Shown: positions 31,751-39,795 of the stretch, one piece after another | Numbering within the stretch: the first letter of the stretch is position 1 | How the letters are laid out: each line of letters starts with the position of its first letter | Source: Verrucomicrobiota bacterium | GTDB taxonomy: Bacteria > Verrucomicrobiota > Verrucomicrobiia > Opitutales > Oceanipulchritudinaceae | DNA length: 39,795 nucleotides | Assembly: GCA_021208135.1 (NCBI GenBank) | Contig: JAJOKB010000011.1 | Coordinates: 1-39,795, forward strand | Direction of reading: 5' to 3' | Notes under the pieces: generated by a model | Databases searched by the model: none | Told to the model about the DNA's origin: nothing | Seen by the model: only the letters and a program-made list of their open reading frames with translations | Position numbers and translations under genes: made by a program

Positions 31751-33884
31751 ATGTCCCCTGATTCTACTTTGGCAAATGTTGATTGTTTTCACGCGATTGA
31801 TGGTGGCGGCAACTGCCTGATTGGACCGCATGTCCCATTAGGGTTGGTTAGACCCGGACCTGATTGTGTCAATTATAACACCACGGGTTACGCCAGCGGA
31901 GAACCTATCATTGGTTTCAGTCACTTGCATGTCAGTGGCACTGGAGGTCGCGGGCGTTATGGCAATATTTTGGTCACGCCGCTTTTACTGCGTCCTGATC
32001 CTCGATTAAAGACTTACAATAAAGCCAACGAAACTGCTACGCCGGGCTATTATGCCGTGGACCTGTCGCCTCGGGAAGTGTTTGGCGAAATGCAGCCTCA
32101 GGCCCGCACCATTCGTTGCGAACTGACGAGCACTTCGCGTGTGTTTTTTCGATCGTACACCCGTATCGCGATACCGCGCCCTGGTTATTGATTGATCTGG
32201 ATCATTGCCTGGCTGGTGAAGGACTCAATGCTTCGGTTGAGTTGGAGACCAATGGAGAGATCACAGGCCGTGCGGACTATCAGGCGGGGTGGGGACATGA
32301 TCACCCATACAGTGTGTTTTTCGTTATCCGGTTATTAACTGAAAGCACTCAAATTGACATGAGTTGCGCTCAAGGTAGCCGGACATCCTCTTCGGTGTAT
32401 GGTCAGAAGGCGCGCATTGCCATCGCATTTCCACAAACCTGCAAGACGGTGCAGATGCAGGTGGGAATTTCGTTTACCAGCGTGGCCCAGGCTCGCAGGA
32501 ATCTGGACACCGAATGCTCTGGTCTGGAGTTTGCTGATGTTCGGTCCCGTGCGGAACAAGCCTGGGAGACTGTCATTTCCAGGATTACAACTGAAGGCGG
32601 TGCACCGCACCACAGCCGGTTGCTGACCACCTTCCTTTATCGATTGTACGCGATGCCTGATGATCTCGGGTTAGAAGAGAATCCATGGTTTCCGAACAAG
32701 GTCAGACAGTTCAATAACTTTTACTGCCTATGGGATAGTGTGCGCAATGCCAACTCATTGTTTGCATTGCTGGATGCACCATTGGCAACAGACATAGCCA
32801 ATGCTTTGTTGGAGATCGGCGAGCATACCGGATGGATACCAGATGCCTGGATCATGGGACACTCCGCTTCGATTCAAGGTGGCTCTTCGGCGGATGTTTT
32901 GTTTTGCGAGGCAGCCTTGAAAGGTTTATCCGGCATCGATTACCGTGCCGCCCTTGGCCGCATGCAGGAAACGCACGCCAAGGTCTCCCCCAATCCAAAG
33001 TACTTTGGACGCTATCCTCAGTACCGCGAACTCGGTTACCTTCCGGTTGGTGTGATCAACTGTGTGTCCAGAACGCTTGAATATGTGGAACAGGACGCTT
33101 GCCAAATGCGCCTTGCGCGCTGGTTAGGCGACACGCAGTCCGCAGAAGTGGCCAGTCAACGTGTTAGCAAGCTTTGGGACAACTGGCGCGATGATCTCAA
33201 ATGCTTTGCACCTAGAGATGCCGAAGGGCGTTGGCAAAACTTTGATCCCTGGCGTCCGTCCAGGCCTGATTTTTGGTCAGATCCTCATTTTTATGAGGGC
33301 ACGGCCACGATTGGGCGCTCACTTGTTGGCATGCTTTGCCAGAATTGATTGAAAAACATGGAGGGGCAGCCGGTTTCATTGCTCATTTGGACCAATATCT
33401 TGCATCCCAATATATTTGGAAAGAGATCAATCTGCACACCCCTTGGTTGTATCATTTTGCTGGCCGACCGGACTTGTCAGCTCGTCAGGTACGTCAAATG
33501 TTGGACGCTCACTACAAGGAAGGGCGCAAAGGGTTGACCGACAATGAGGATATGGGGTCACATTCAGCATTTTTCATCGCTTCCGCCATCGGCATCTACC
33601 CAATCCCCGGATATCCGGCCTATCTTATCAATGCACCCTTGTTCAAGAAAGCAACGGTGCATCCTGTGGGAGCCAGTCAACCTATCCACATAGAGGTGGA
33701 AGGAGAACTAAGCGCAATGAATGTGGTCAGCGCTGCTTTCTGGAATGACAAACCGCTCGCCGAGGCCTGGATCGACCACGCCACTCTGTCTAAGGGCGGT
33801 ACTTTACGCTTCATTATGAGCGCTCCAGAGCAGGGAACAGGGTGGGGTAGTTCCACCGCAGGTCTATTGCAGTTGTTGCGTTAA
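31751..33884 (+). CDS. Glycoside hydrolase family 92 alpha-mannosidase (frameshifted here)
   Basis: GH92 enzymes are calcium-dependent exo-alpha-mannosidases, mostly alpha-1,2, acting on mannans and N-glycans. The N-terminal beta-sandwich has VDCFHAIDGGGNCLIGPHVP, PLGLVRPGPDC and IIGFSHLHVSGTGGRGRYGN. The (alpha/alpha)6 barrel has FNNFYCLWDSVRNANSLFAL, IPDAWIMGHSASIQGGSSAD and KYFGRYPQYRELGYLP. The C-terminal part has GLTDNEDMGSHSAFFIASAI, the usual GH92 NEDMG signature. Frame breaks lie near 32165 and 33340. I chose ATG 31751; upstream in-frame sequence overlaps the M48 gene. About 710 residues. No signal peptide follows this start, whereas many GH92 enzymes are exported, so the enzyme may be cytoplasmic or the true N-terminus may be hidden by another indel. 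Confidence 0.88.
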
Positions 33885-33918
33885 TGGCTGCTGATGTTTT
33901 GCGGCAACCTGCTACAAA

Positions 33919-34929
33919 TCAATTGTTGCGGGTGTCCCCAAATTGATAGGTCGCGCTCCAGCTCACGCTCTCGCCCGGTGCCAGATCTGCACGGAAGAAC
34001 AGTTCAGGGCAAAATCCGCGATAATCGATGAACAACGCAAAGCGGTAGGGTTTGAAATCTGCCCGATAGTGGACCAGATTGCGTCCGAATACTTTTATGC
34101 GGAAATCCGCCTGAGCCGATGTTAATTCATTGAGTGGTCCGGCCATATAAGCTGCGTCGTCAGCGCCCAGCTCAGCTTTTAGCCGCAGCGAGTTGTTGCT
34201 GATGGCAAAGGGCTCCCAACCCATAGGCAGCGGAAATTCGGTAGTCAGTTCATAATCAGGACCTGGCAAAGTACCTTCCGGTCTGAACCAATGGTGATTG
34301 TAATGCTCGAAGCTCCATGCGGACAGACCCATATTTGTCAGCTGATACTCAATGCGCAGTGTATTCGTGTCACCGAGCGAATACGTTTTCTGATACTCAT
34401 AAGGCCAAGGGGTATGTGAACCGGAAGATTGCAGAATCGTCAGTTTACGCGAACTACTTTCGACGGTGTGTTCGAATCTGCGCACAACTGGAAAGCGGGT
34501 TGCAAAGTGATAGTCACTGTCATCCACACGCTGTAATTCACCAAATCCAATCTTGGTAAACACGTCTCCGGTACCGCTATTCTCATAGCCAAGCACACCT
34601 TCTCCGTAGATCCCAAATTCGTCAGCCAATCCCCACGGGCCCAACAGTTCGTGACTGTTAATTTGAATGCTTCTGACAACACCGCTGCGGTCGAATCTGG
34701 GACCAAACTCGGCTTCTTCCTCCGTTCCACCTACAACAATGGTGACGCGAAGAAGCTCATTGGTCAGTTCGTATGACTGACCAACGGTGTTCTCGGAGGC
34801 GTCAATGCCGGGCTTCGCAACAAAGGATAAACACAGCAGCCAAATCAGGGCAAACCGAGATCCCAGACTTGATATTAAACGTACCTTTCGGGGGCCATTA
34901 TCGGGTGGCATATGTCCTTTCCATGGCAC
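33919..34929 (-). CDS. Secreted protein of unknown function, beta-sandwich (mutarotase-like) appearance
   Basis: An intact 336-residue protein. A basic N-terminus and hydrophobic stretch (SRFALIWLLCLSFVAK) look like a signal peptide, with cleavage probably near GIDA/SE, so export is likely. The mature part is beta-rich with conserved-looking aromatic and acidic patches: YELTNELLRVTIVVGG, EFGPRFDRSGVV, HELLGPWGLADEFGIYGEGV, SFEHYNHHWF and VHYRADFKPYRFALFIDYRG. The overall pattern recalls the galactose-mutarotase superfold used by sugar epimerases and accessory glycosidase domains, but I cannot name a family and no catalytic residues are certain. The start is GTG 34929, or ATG 34911 seven codons on. 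It follows gcvP by 12 bases, so it may be transcribed with it, and it converges on the GH92 gene with 34 bases between. Confidence 0.7.
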   Translation of the reverse strand: MPWKGHMPPDNGPRKVRLISSLGSRFALIWLLCLSFVAKPGIDASENTVGQSYELTNELLRVTIVVGGTEEEAEFGPRFDRSGVVRSIQINSHELLGPWGLADEFGIYGEGVLGYENSGTGDVFTKIGFGELQRVDDSDYHFATRFPVVRRFEHTVESSSRKLTILQSSGSHTPWPYEYQKTYSLGDTNTLRIEYQLTNMGLSAWSFEHYNHHWFRPEGTLPGPDYELTTEFPLPMGWEPFAISNNSLRLKAELGADDAAYMAGPLNELTSAQADFRIKVFGRNLVHYRADFKPYRFALFIDYRGFCPELFFRADLAPGESVSWSATYQFGDTRNN

Positions 34930-34941
34930 GGTTCCGGGGCC

Positions 34942-37900
34942 TTACTGAACCTCGGTCTGCAGTGCCTGCGTTGACTTCACAATGCGTTCGTAAATTTGCT
35001 CGATACTCAATCCTTGAATTTCTGAAGGTGCCAGACGGTTGGGATGAACCACCGGGAGTTGATGCAGATCTTCGTGCAATGTTAGATTGCGGTTGGCGGA
35101 AACATCGTCAATGCGCTGCACGGGAGTGAAGAATGGGGTGTACAGCAGAGCTTGCGGACATTCCCTGATTAACCTCCTAATCGCCAGCACTGCCGTCGCA
35201 AACCTGTCCAATTCATCTTTGGTGTAGGATTCCGTGGGCTCTATCATCAAGCCAAAAGTCTCAGGCCAGGCCACGGTGGGAGCGTGAAATCCGAAGTCCA
35301 GAAATACTTTACCCACTCTGGCAATGACGGCTGCTCTTGGAATGCCAACCTTTTCGAGACAAGCGAAATCCTCCTCGTCCAAGGTCAATATAAACTCATG
35401 CATCCTGGGTGTGGATTCGGTTTTAGTAGGCAGAATGGGATAGGGAGGTGCCAGTCTGGCGAACAAGTACCGTGCCGACAGCACCGCCATGGCAGTCATT
35501 CTGGGCACACCCTCTTTGCCTAAGCGGTACAGATAGGTCAGTGCACGCACCTTGTGGGCGAAGTTACCAAAGTGCCGGTGGAAGGAGCCAATGCTGTAGG
35601 GTGCCTTCACCGCAACAAACTTATCCCCATGCTTCTCTACTTGGTGACCTGGCAAAAATGGGATCAACTTTTCACTGACCGCGACAAAAGCGTCTCCGGG
35701 GCCGCCGCCACCGTGCGGAATAGTCCAGGTCTTGTGCAGATTATTGTGTACGGCATCCACGCCCATTGCCCCCAGGTCGCACCAACCGGCGACCGCATTC
35801 ATATTGGCACCGTCCATGTACACTAACCCTCCCGCCGCGTGTACGGCTTCGGCTATGTCGCGAAATTCCGTTTCAAACAAGCCGCAAGTGTTCGGATTGG
35901 TCACCATGATTCCAGCGAGCCGGTCCTTGTAGATCGCCAATTTGGCGTTAAAATCAGCCCGGTCAATGAGACCATCCGCACCTGCCTGCAACAGAACAAT
36001 ACCGACATTCAGTCCATCCACCTTTTTATTGCGGTAGCCTGCCATGGTTGCGCTGGCAAAGTTGGTACCGTGGGCAGAGGCTGGGATAAACAATACATCC
36101 CTGTGTCCTTCCCCACGGTGTCGATGATAAGCCTGAAACAGCTTCAGTCCCACCAACTCGCCTTGCGCTCCGGCAACCGGTTGCGTGGTCACTCCAGGCA
36201 AGCCGGAATTTTTTTTAAACCACTCCTGGATCTCGTACAGCACTTCCAGGCTGCCTTGTGCATCTTCCTGTGGTGCCTGGGGATGGATATCGGTAAATCC
36301 GTTCAAGCTGGCGGCCCAATCATTGATGAACGGGTTGTACTTCATCGTACATGAGCCCAAGGGATAGCAGGCATCATCAGGGCTTAAGTTGAGCTCGTTG
36401 AGCTTTTGATAATAAGCACACAATTCATCCATTGTCGGGCTGGCGAGCCCCGCTGCCTGCGCCCGTCGCAGCTCCTGTGGTATCACGGGAATGGCAGTGT
36501 ATGCCGCAGATCCTTTGTACTTGCGTGAGCGAAACACCTGAACCAAGGACTCAATAGGTACATCCTTGTCAGAAAAACTCAATTTCAACAGCGACCGCCC
36601 ACCGGCAATCCTTTCAGAAACATCCACGCCTGCGTGCAGGCCTTGCAGCCTTGCAGCGCCCAGAAAATCGGCAACAGGCTCAGACAGTTCGATGGTAAAC
36701 TCATTGAAAAATGGAGTTTCGGGCCAGGCCAGGCGGATGCCTGGCACCTGCATCAGGGCCGTTGCTGTGCGCACAGCCTGGTCGCGCGCCTTGGCAACTG
36801 CTTCCTGCAGCCCCTTATCCCCGCGTCCCAGCAGTGCTGCCCCTGCCAAAGTAGCTAAAAAGGCCTGGTTTGAGCAAATATTGGATGTTGCCTTGTCTTT
36901 GCGGATATGTTGCTCCCTGGTGGACATAACCATCACCAGGCAATCCCGGTCTTCACTGTCTTTTGCCTTGCCGACATAACGGCCCGGTGTTTGGCGCACA
37001 TCGTTGCGCACGGATGCGTTGAGTCGCACCCCAAACAGACCCAGGCCGGGACCACCAAAATTGGGGCCAATTGCCAGGTGTTGGGCTTCACCCACAATCA
37101 TGTCCACGCCCTTTTGGCCATATTTTACCGGGCGTTTAAGTCCTTCGGTTGCGAGAAGGATCGGATCAATGACAGCAATGGATCTCACTCCGAGTTCCGC
37201 GCTCAAATCAGCCAGTGCGTCGACATCTTCCAGTAAACCGAAGCAATTCACCTGGGGGAAAACAATGGCGGCCACGTCCTTGCCCAGTTCCACTGCCTTT
37301 GCCCGCAGTGCCTGCACATCGATCCTTCCCGTTGCTGGATCCAGCGGCGTGCCCATGATCTTGTATCCGGTATCGGCGATCAGTGTATGCACCACCTCCA
37401 TGTCGCCGGGGTACAGTCCCTCGGGGATCAGTGCCGTGGTTGCCGTGTCCTTGCTCAAACGAACTGCCGTGCAGATTGCCTCAAAAATTGCGGTAGCGCG
37501 GTCGTACAGTGAACTGTTGATAGCCTCAAATCCAGTCAGTTGACTCATGGAGCACTGGTAGATCCAGTGGCTCAAGAGCGTGCCTTGCGAGCGCTCGGGC
37601 TGGTAGGGCGTGTAAGCGGTGGTCAGGTTGCGCAGTGACGAAACAAATGGAACAATGGGATGTACGCTGAAATCAGGCAACCCATCGCCAATAAACGATG
37701 GCAGTACCCGGTTTAGTCCCGCCAGAGTCTGCATCCGTTGCGCCAGCTCCAGATAGCCTAATTCGGTGGGCAGGTCCGGCGCTTGTGTGAATCGGCTATG
37801 GGCTGGAATGTGGGCGTACAAATCTGCCATTGAGTCCACTCCGACCGCAGCCAGCATTGACTGGATGTCGCTATCTTCAGCGGCGATGTAATGCCGATTG

Positions 37901-37971
37901 AGTTCCCGGGGGAGTTGCTCCGGATCGTAGGGGAGTCGAATTGATACGTTACTGTATAGAGTGCTTTCCAT
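34942..37971 (-). CDS. gcvP: Glycine dehydrogenase (decarboxylating), single-chain P protein
   Basis: P protein of the glycine cleavage system: PLP-dependent decarboxylation of glycine with transfer of the aminomethyl group to lipoylated H protein. An intact 1009-residue protein combines both halves that many bacteria split into gcvPA and gcvPB. The N-terminal half has PSFIGDGLPDFSVHPIVPFV, TPYQPERSQGTLLSHWIYQC, MIVGEAQHLAIGPNFGGPGL and RDCLVMVMSTREQHIRKDKA. The C-terminal half has CYPLGSCTMKYNPF, ASAHGTNFASATMAGYRNKK and the PLP lysine in HNNLHKTWTIPHGGGGPGDA. It is slightly longer than the common ~950-960 residues. gcvT and gcvH are not adjacent. Only 35 bases separate its start from divergent nth, too few for a glycine riboswitch. 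The large intact frame shows that indels are not uniformly dense. Confidence 0.96.
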   Translation of the reverse strand: MESTLYSNVSIRLPYDPEQLPRELNRHYIAAEDSDIQSMLAAVGVDSMADLYAHIPAHSRFTQAPDLPTELGYLELAQRMQTLAGLNRVLPSFIGDGLPDFSVHPIVPFVSSLRNLTTAYTPYQPERSQGTLLSHWIYQCSMSQLTGFEAINSSLYDRATAIFEAICTAVRLSKDTATTALIPEGLYPGDMEVVHTLIADTGYKIMGTPLDPATGRIDVQALRAKAVELGKDVAAIVFPQVNCFGLLEDVDALADLSAELGVRSIAVIDPILLATEGLKRPVKYGQKGVDMIVGEAQHLAIGPNFGGPGLGLFGVRLNASVRNDVRQTPGRYVGKAKDSEDRDCLVMVMSTREQHIRKDKATSNICSNQAFLATLAGAALLGRGDKGLQEAVAKARDQAVRTATALMQVPGIRLAWPETPFFNEFTIELSEPVADFLGAARLQGLHAGVDVSERIAGGRSLLKLSFSDKDVPIESLVQVFRSRKYKGSAAYTAIPVIPQELRRAQAAGLASPTMDELCAYYQKLNELNLSPDDACYPLGSCTMKYNPFINDWAASLNGFTDIHPQAPQEDAQGSLEVLYEIQEWFKKNSGLPGVTTQPVAGAQGELVGLKLFQAYHRHRGEGHRDVLFIPASAHGTNFASATMAGYRNKKVDGLNVGIVLLQAGADGLIDRADFNAKLAIYKDRLAGIMVTNPNTCGLFETEFRDIAEAVHAAGGLVYMDGANMNAVAGWCDLGAMGVDAVHNNLHKTWTIPHGGGGPGDAFVAVSEKLIPFLPGHQVEKHGDKFVAVKAPYSIGSFHRHFGNFAHKVRALTYLYRLGKEGVPRMTAMAVLSARYLFARLAPPYPILPTKTESTPRMHEFILTLDEEDFACLEKVGIPRAAVIARVGKVFLDFGFHAPTVAWPETFGLMIEPTESYTKDELDRFATAVLAIRRLIRECPQALLYTPFFTPVQRIDDVSANRNLTLHEDLHQLPVVHPNRLAPSEIQGLSIEQIYERIVKSTQALQTEVQ

Positions 37972-38006
37972 GGCTGACTTGCTTCAAAAGTAATTGTGCG
38001 CTAACA

Positions 38007-38704
38007 ATGCAAACAATGAACAAAAGCCAGCGAGCTGAATTTGTCTATCGTAGATTGGAACAATTGTATCCGCACACGCCTGTTCCTCTGAATCACAGTT
38101 CACCTTTTGAACTCTTGGTGGCGGTTTTGTTGTCCGCTCAGTGCACGGATGAACGCGTCAACAAGATCACGCCGGCATTGTTTGCATTGGCTGACAATCC
38201 CTGTGACATGGCGGCCCTCAGCGCCGAGCAGGTGCTGGAAATCATTCGCCCATGTGGCTTGGGGCCGGCCAAGTCCAAGGCCATTGTAGCTCTTTCGCGT
38301 ATTCTAGTGGAAAACACGCCGGTAAAGTTCCCGCTAATCTTGTGGATTTGGAAGCTTTGCCAGGAGTCGGACACAAGACTGCGCAGGTCGTGGTTGCCCA
38401 GGCTTTTGGTATTCCGGCATTTCCAGTGGATACCCACATCCACCGTCTGGCGCGGCGTTGGCGTTTGAGTTCCGGAAAATCAGTGCTGCAAACCGAGCGC
38501 GACCTAAAGAAGTTGTTCCCCCCGGAGCATTGGAATGCACTGCACCTACGCATCATCTTTTTTTGGACGTGAGTGCTGTCAGGCACGCAAAAAGTGCGAC
38601 GGCACGAATGCCGGTGCGAGTTTTGCCCGATTTTTTGGCGGCGAACCCAAAAGAGTTCGAACCTCCTCCTGATGCACCCGCGTCCAGATCCTTCCCCTGC
38701 CTGA
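38007..38704 (+). CDS. nth: Endonuclease III, DNA glycosylase/AP lyase (frameshifted here)
   Basis: Base-excision-repair enzyme removing oxidised pyrimidines. ATG 38007 gives [20 protein letters not shown]; then [20 protein letters not shown] and [21 protein letters not shown] break near 38325 leads to the helix-hairpin-helix [18 protein letters not shown] with the catalytic Lys, and [14 protein letters not shown] with the catalytic Asp, then [17 protein letters not shown]. After a break in the T run near 38565 the frame reads [13 protein letters not shown], the start of the C-terminal [4Fe-4S] loop. The remaining cysteines (ECRCEFC) are in yet another frame, so at least three indels occur and the end (38672 or 38704) is uncertain. 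About 220-230 residues, as usual. It is divergent from gcvP. Confidence 0.88.
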
Positions 38705-38790
38705 TTCAACGATTTGCCGCCTTTGATAAAGCGCTTTGGCTTGCCTATCAGGCAAAGCGAGGTTGTACTTATGGCTCAATCTATTTTGCC

Positions 38791-39750
38791 ATGAATCAAC
38801 TCGATCAACTCCGTCAATTTACTGTGGTTGTCGCCGATACCGGTGATTTTGCTTCAATGAAAGCTTATGGTCCCCGCGACGCTACCACCAACCCCACTCT
38901 TATCTACAAAGCCGTGCAAATGGACGCCTACGCCCACCTGTTGGAAAAGGCAGCTGAGCGCGCTGATTTAGAGGGCGGTAGCCCCTCGAATAAGGTGGCT
39001 GCTGTCACCGATCACTTGTTGGTCTTGTTTGGACAGGAAATTTTGAAAATTGTTCCTGGTCGTGTTTCCACCGAGGTTGATGCCCGACTCTCATTCGACA
39101 CCAGTGGCACTTTGGAAAAAGCGCGCCGCATCATTAGCCTGTATGAAAAAGCCGGAGTGGATCGAGAGCGCGTACTGATCAAAATAGCTTCCACCTGGGA
39201 AGGACTCCAGGCTGCCGGACAATTGGAACAAGAGGGCATTCATTGCAATCTCACTCTCCTGTTCTCCCTCGCTCAGGCGGTTGTCGCTGCGGAAAACAAC
39301 ATTACTCTCATCAGTCCTTTCGTCGGACGTATTTTGGACTGGTACAAAAAACACACTGGCAAGGACTTTACTGCCAATGAAGATCCAGGTGTAGAATCCG
39401 TGCGCCAGATCTACAACTACTACAAGCATTTCGGTTACGCCACCGAAGTGATGGGTGCCAGCTTTCGCAATATCGGGGAAATTCAGGAGTTGGCGGGGTG
39501 TGACCTGCTCACCATCAGCCCTAACTTACTTGAGGAATTGAAGCAGAATGAACAGCCTCTGCCGCGTTTACTCAGCCCTGAAAACGCCCTGCATGAACAA
39601 ATCCACCGTCTAAACCTGGATGAAAAAGGCTTCCGCTGGCATCTGAATGCTGATCCTATGGCCACAGAAAAACTGGCTGAGGTATCAGACAGTTTGCCGT
39701 CGATACCGATAAACTTTGAAGCCATCATCGAAAAAGAAATTTTTGCCTGA
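38791..39750 (+). CDS. tal: Transaldolase
   Basis: Pentose-phosphate enzyme moving a dihydroxyacetone unit from sedoheptulose-7-phosphate to glyceraldehyde-3-phosphate. An intact 319-residue protein of the classical TalB size class. The Schiff-base lysine is Lys131 in [11 protein letters not shown]. Other active-site positions are Asp16 in [19 protein letters not shown], Glu95 in [10 protein letters not shown], and [20 protein letters not shown]. The same frame is open upstream into the nth region, but that part has no family similarity. ATG 38791 ([14 protein letters not shown]) matches the normal transaldolase N-terminus. The next gene begins one base after its stop. Confidence 0.95.
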   Translation: MNQLDQLRQFTVVVADTGDFASMKAYGPRDATTNPTLIYKAVQMDAYAHLLEKAAERADLEGGSPSNKVAAVTDHLLVLFGQEILKIVPGRVSTEVDARLSFDTSGTLEKARRIISLYEKAGVDRERVLIKIASTWEGLQAAGQLEQEGIHCNLTLLFSLAQAVVAAENNITLISPFVGRILDWYKKHTGKDFTANEDPGVESVRQIYNYYKHFGYATEVMGASFRNIGEIQELAGCDLLTISPNLLEELKQNEQPLPRLLSPENALHEQIHRLNLDEKGFRWHLNADPMATEKLAEVSDSLPSIPINFEAIIEKEIFA

Positions 39751-39751
39751 T

Positions 39752-39795
39752 ATGATCCGTCATCTGGTCTTCCTCAAGTTCAAACCTGAGTTTGC
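39752..39795 (+). CDS. Start of a Dabb-domain (stress-responsive alpha/beta-barrel) protein, truncated by the window edge
   Basis: Only 14 complete codons are present (MIRHLVFLKFKPEF). This matches the very typical first strand of Dabb ferredoxin-like-fold proteins (MIxHxVxFKxK). It begins one base after the transaldolase stop, so co-transcription is likely. The family call is plausible but rests on a short stretch. Confidence 0.6.
   Translation, partial: MIRHLVFLKFKPEF

Noticed and set aside
34942..37971. Separate gcvPA and gcvPB genes
   Set aside because: One uninterrupted frame covers both halves.
37972..38006. Glycine riboswitch upstream of gcvP
   Set aside because: Only 35 bases separate gcvP and nth start codons, too short for the aptamer.
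38458..39750. A 430-residue transaldolase with a long N-terminal extension
   Set aside because: The first ~110 residues are an off-frame reading of nth and its 3' flank; transaldolase similarity starts at ATG 38791.

Overview
The window looks like a metagenomic clone or contig from a Verrucomicrobia-like (Opitutae-like) bacterium of about 50% GC. That placement is inferred from gene content: a XylR-type AraC regulator, a long three-domain IspG, a GHL6-like glycosidase fragment, GH92, and a dimeric-type dUTPase. No rRNA or marker phylogeny is available. The first ~1.1 kb (peroxiredoxin and the 5' part of a TatD gene) is clearly richer in GC (one counted line is 39/60, against 29-30/60 around 1.75-1.9 kb). 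It joins the rest inside an open frame at a GGATCC (BamHI/Sau3AI) site, so it is probably from another genome. The total length is close to a fosmid or cosmid insert.

About half of the genes are broken by single-base frameshifts. These fall in strongly conserved proteins (GyrA, GyrB, GlgB, IspG, NuoA, RecBC and others), often at short homopolymers, and reading resumes in the next frame with the family sequence unbroken. I read them as sequencing errors and annotate each as one gene over its full extent.

Layout: 1-1112, GC-rich bcp (partial) and truncated tatD. 1113-2129, C-terminal part of a glycosidase-like protein. 2117-11946, a minus-strand directon read as: cyclic-nucleotide-binding protein, nuoA, a PTS EIIA/diadenylate-cyclase fusion, a fumarylacetoacetase-fold hydrolase, recC, recB. 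12057-24750, a plus-strand run: dps, rhomboid protease, gyrB-gyrA, XylR-like regulator, glgB, gltA, and a pyridine-nucleotide-disulfide oxidoreductase. 24856-24932, tRNA-Arg(TCT). 24943-29088, minus strand: DEAD-box RNA helicase, ispG, dUTPase. 29207-33884, plus strand: lemA, an M48 metalloprotease, GH92 mannosidase. 33919-37971, minus strand: gcvP and a secreted protein of unknown function. 38007-39795, plus strand: nth, transaldolase, and the start of a Dabb-domain protein.

Most genes are housekeeping: DNA topology and repair (gyrBA, recBC, nth, dUTPase), central carbon (gltA, tal, glgB, gcvP), isoprenoids (ispG), and stress or quality control (dps, rhomboid, LemA/M48). The most unusual item is the 454-residue EIIA / pyruvate-kinase-C-like / DAC fusion. 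It is predicted to couple a phosphotransfer domain to c-di-AMP synthesis, and it begins at the base after the nuoA stop codon. No CRISPR array, insertion sequence, phage or integron was seen, and no stretch above 300 bases lacks a gene.
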